32,699 nt of DNA from Parvularculaceae bacterium. GTDB taxonomy: Bacteria; Pseudomonadota; Alphaproteobacteria; Caulobacterales; Parvularculaceae. Positions 31,828 through 32,699 of this stretch are shown one piece after another. A program made the position numbers and the translations under genes. How positions within the stretch are numbered: position 1 is the stretch's first letter; every line of letters starts with the position of its first letter. The stretch lies in assembly GCA_020446945.1 (NCBI GenBank), contig JAGRDS010000010.1:77139-109837 (forward strand), in the 5' to 3' direction. The notes beneath the pieces are model-generated. The model was not told where the DNA came from and did not search any database. It was given only the letters and a program-made list of their open reading frames with translations.

Positions 31828-32699
31828 TATGCGTTCTCCTCTTTTTGCGACTTGGCGAACAGCCCTGTCCATTGCGGCGCATTTTTTGGCTCGCCGCATC
31901 CCTCGCCGAAGGAAAAGCCGCATCCGCCGCGCAAGTCATAGGCGTTTTCGGCGTATTCGCGGTGCGAAGTCGGGATGACAAAGCGATCTTCGTAATTTGC
32001 GATCGCCATCAGCTGATACATTTCCCGAACCTGATCCGGCGTCATGCCGACCTTGCCGGGCAGGCTCGCATCTTCTGCGCTTTCGTAGTGTATGGAGCGC
32101 ATATAGGCGCGCATCGCGATCAGCTTTTCGAGCGCCTTGGCGACCGGCTCCTCGTCGCCGGCTGTCAGCAAATTGGCGAGATACTGCATCGGAATGCGCA
32201 ATGAGCGTACATTCGGCATTGCGCCTTTTTCGCCGAATGCGCCGGCCTCAGCCATCGATTGAATCGGCGACAGCGGCGGAACGTACCAGACCATCGGCAA
32301 GGTGCGGTATTCCGGATGGAGGGGGAAGGCGATCTTCCACTCCATCGCCATCTTCCAGATGGGTGACTTTCTCGCCGCTTCCAGCCATGCGTCGGGAATG
32401 CCTTCCGCGCGCGCAGCTTCCTGAACCTTTGGATCATTCGGATCGAGGAAGATGTCGAGTTGGCTCTGATAGAGGTCTGTTTCTTTTTCGACCGACGCGG
32501 CTTGCTCGATACGATCGGCGTCATAGAGGACGACGCCGATATAGCGAATGCGCCCGACGCAGGTTTCAGAACAGATCGTAGGCTGCCCAGCCTCCAGCCG
32601 CGGGTAGCAGAGAATACATTTCTCCGACTTCCCGGTGTTCCAGTTGTAATAGATTTTTTTGTATGGACAGCCGGAAACGCACATGCGCCAGCCGCGGCA
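31827..32699 (-). CDS. narH: Respiratory nitrate reductase beta subunit NarH (5' end outside window)
   Basis: NarH carries four iron-sulphur clusters between NarG and NarI at the inner face of the membrane. Only the C-terminal 290 residues are in the window. They include CRGWRMCVSGCPYKK, where the C-x2-W-x2-C spacing is the tryptophan-substituted ligand set of the [3Fe-4S] cluster, and KCILCYPR followed by CSETCVGRIRY. The end GGCGFSFGEGCG is also family-typical. The stop overlaps narJ. narG and the operon promoter lie beyond the right edge. The enzyme reduces nitrate to nitrite with quinol as donor. Confidence 0.97.
   Translation of the reverse strand, partial: CRGWRMCVSGCPYKKIYYNWNTGKSEKCILCYPRLEAGQPTICSETCVGRIRYIGVVLYDADRIEQAASVEKETDLYQSQLDIFLDPNDPKVQEAARAEGIPDAWLEAARKSPIWKMAMEWKIAFPLHPEYRTLPMVWYVPPLSPIQSMAEAGAFGEKGAMPNVRSLRIPMQYLANLLTAGDEEPVAKALEKLIAMRAYMRSIHYESAEDASLPGKVGMTPDQVREMYQLMAIANYEDRFVIPTSHREYAENAYDLRGGCGFSFGEGCGEPKNAPQWTGLFAKSQKEENA

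Overview
The window looks like chromosomal DNA from a free-living, aerobic or facultatively nitrate-respiring alphaproteobacterium. The reasons are high GC with strong third-position bias, family-typical SerS, SurE, NadK and YheS-type proteins, several GTG/TTG starts, and signs of CtrA/CcrM-type cell-cycle control: a perfect TTAA-N7-TTAA site beside two GANTC sites upstream of an NlpD-like gene. This suggests the Caulobacterales/Hyphomonadaceae/Parvularculales side of the class, but that is inference. I see no tRNA, rRNA, transposase, integrase, phage gene or CRISPR array.

Layout. 1-5257 is mostly amino-acid and acyl-CoA catabolism: the tail of an unidentified gene, astB (arginine succinylase pathway), an Lrp/AsnC regulator divergent from a leucine-dehydrogenase-type enzyme, a GFA-family protein, a thiolase and an abutting VOC protein. 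5296-9738 (minus strand) encodes envelope or secreted proteins: a Tat-type DUF4197 lipoprotein, an amidohydrolase lipoprotein, and a secreted protein with three copies of a four-cysteine repeat. 10025-13407 holds glutaryl-CoA dehydrogenase, convergent with a degenerate EAL-domain protein that has a long acidic linker and a basic tail. 13760-15913 holds NAD kinase (TTG start), a class II aldolase and YjbQ.

15914-16436 is the most unusual non-coding stretch. It has one copy of a dispersed palindrome (the other is at 13661), TTAACCA repeats that include a CtrA-type half-site, and six TTATCC-type nonamers at an exact 12-bp period. It ends in a 29-codon leader ORF that overlaps serS. serS, a small ORF, surE and a LysM/LytM lipoprotein follow, closed by a clear terminator at 19989-20026.

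20026-23187 (minus strand) holds a YheS-type ABC-F ATPase, a chorismate-mutase-like protein and two overlapping hotdog thioesterases. 23395-25806 (plus strand) holds ndk, a small membrane-anchored protein, a fatty-acid hydroxylase/sterol-desaturase-type enzyme and an EF-hand protein. The right end (minus strand) carries the end of a respiratory nitrate reductase operon, narH-narJ-narI, continued by an alginate-export-type porin and an HHE hemerythrin. Below it is a two-receiver hybrid histidine kinase whose dCache domain carries the residues of the amino-acid-binding motif.

Most genes are ordinary. The best candidates for something undescribed are the 12-bp-phased array with the leader ORF before serS, the three-repeat secreted protein, the degenerate EAL protein, and the porin plus hemerythrin attached to the nar operon.
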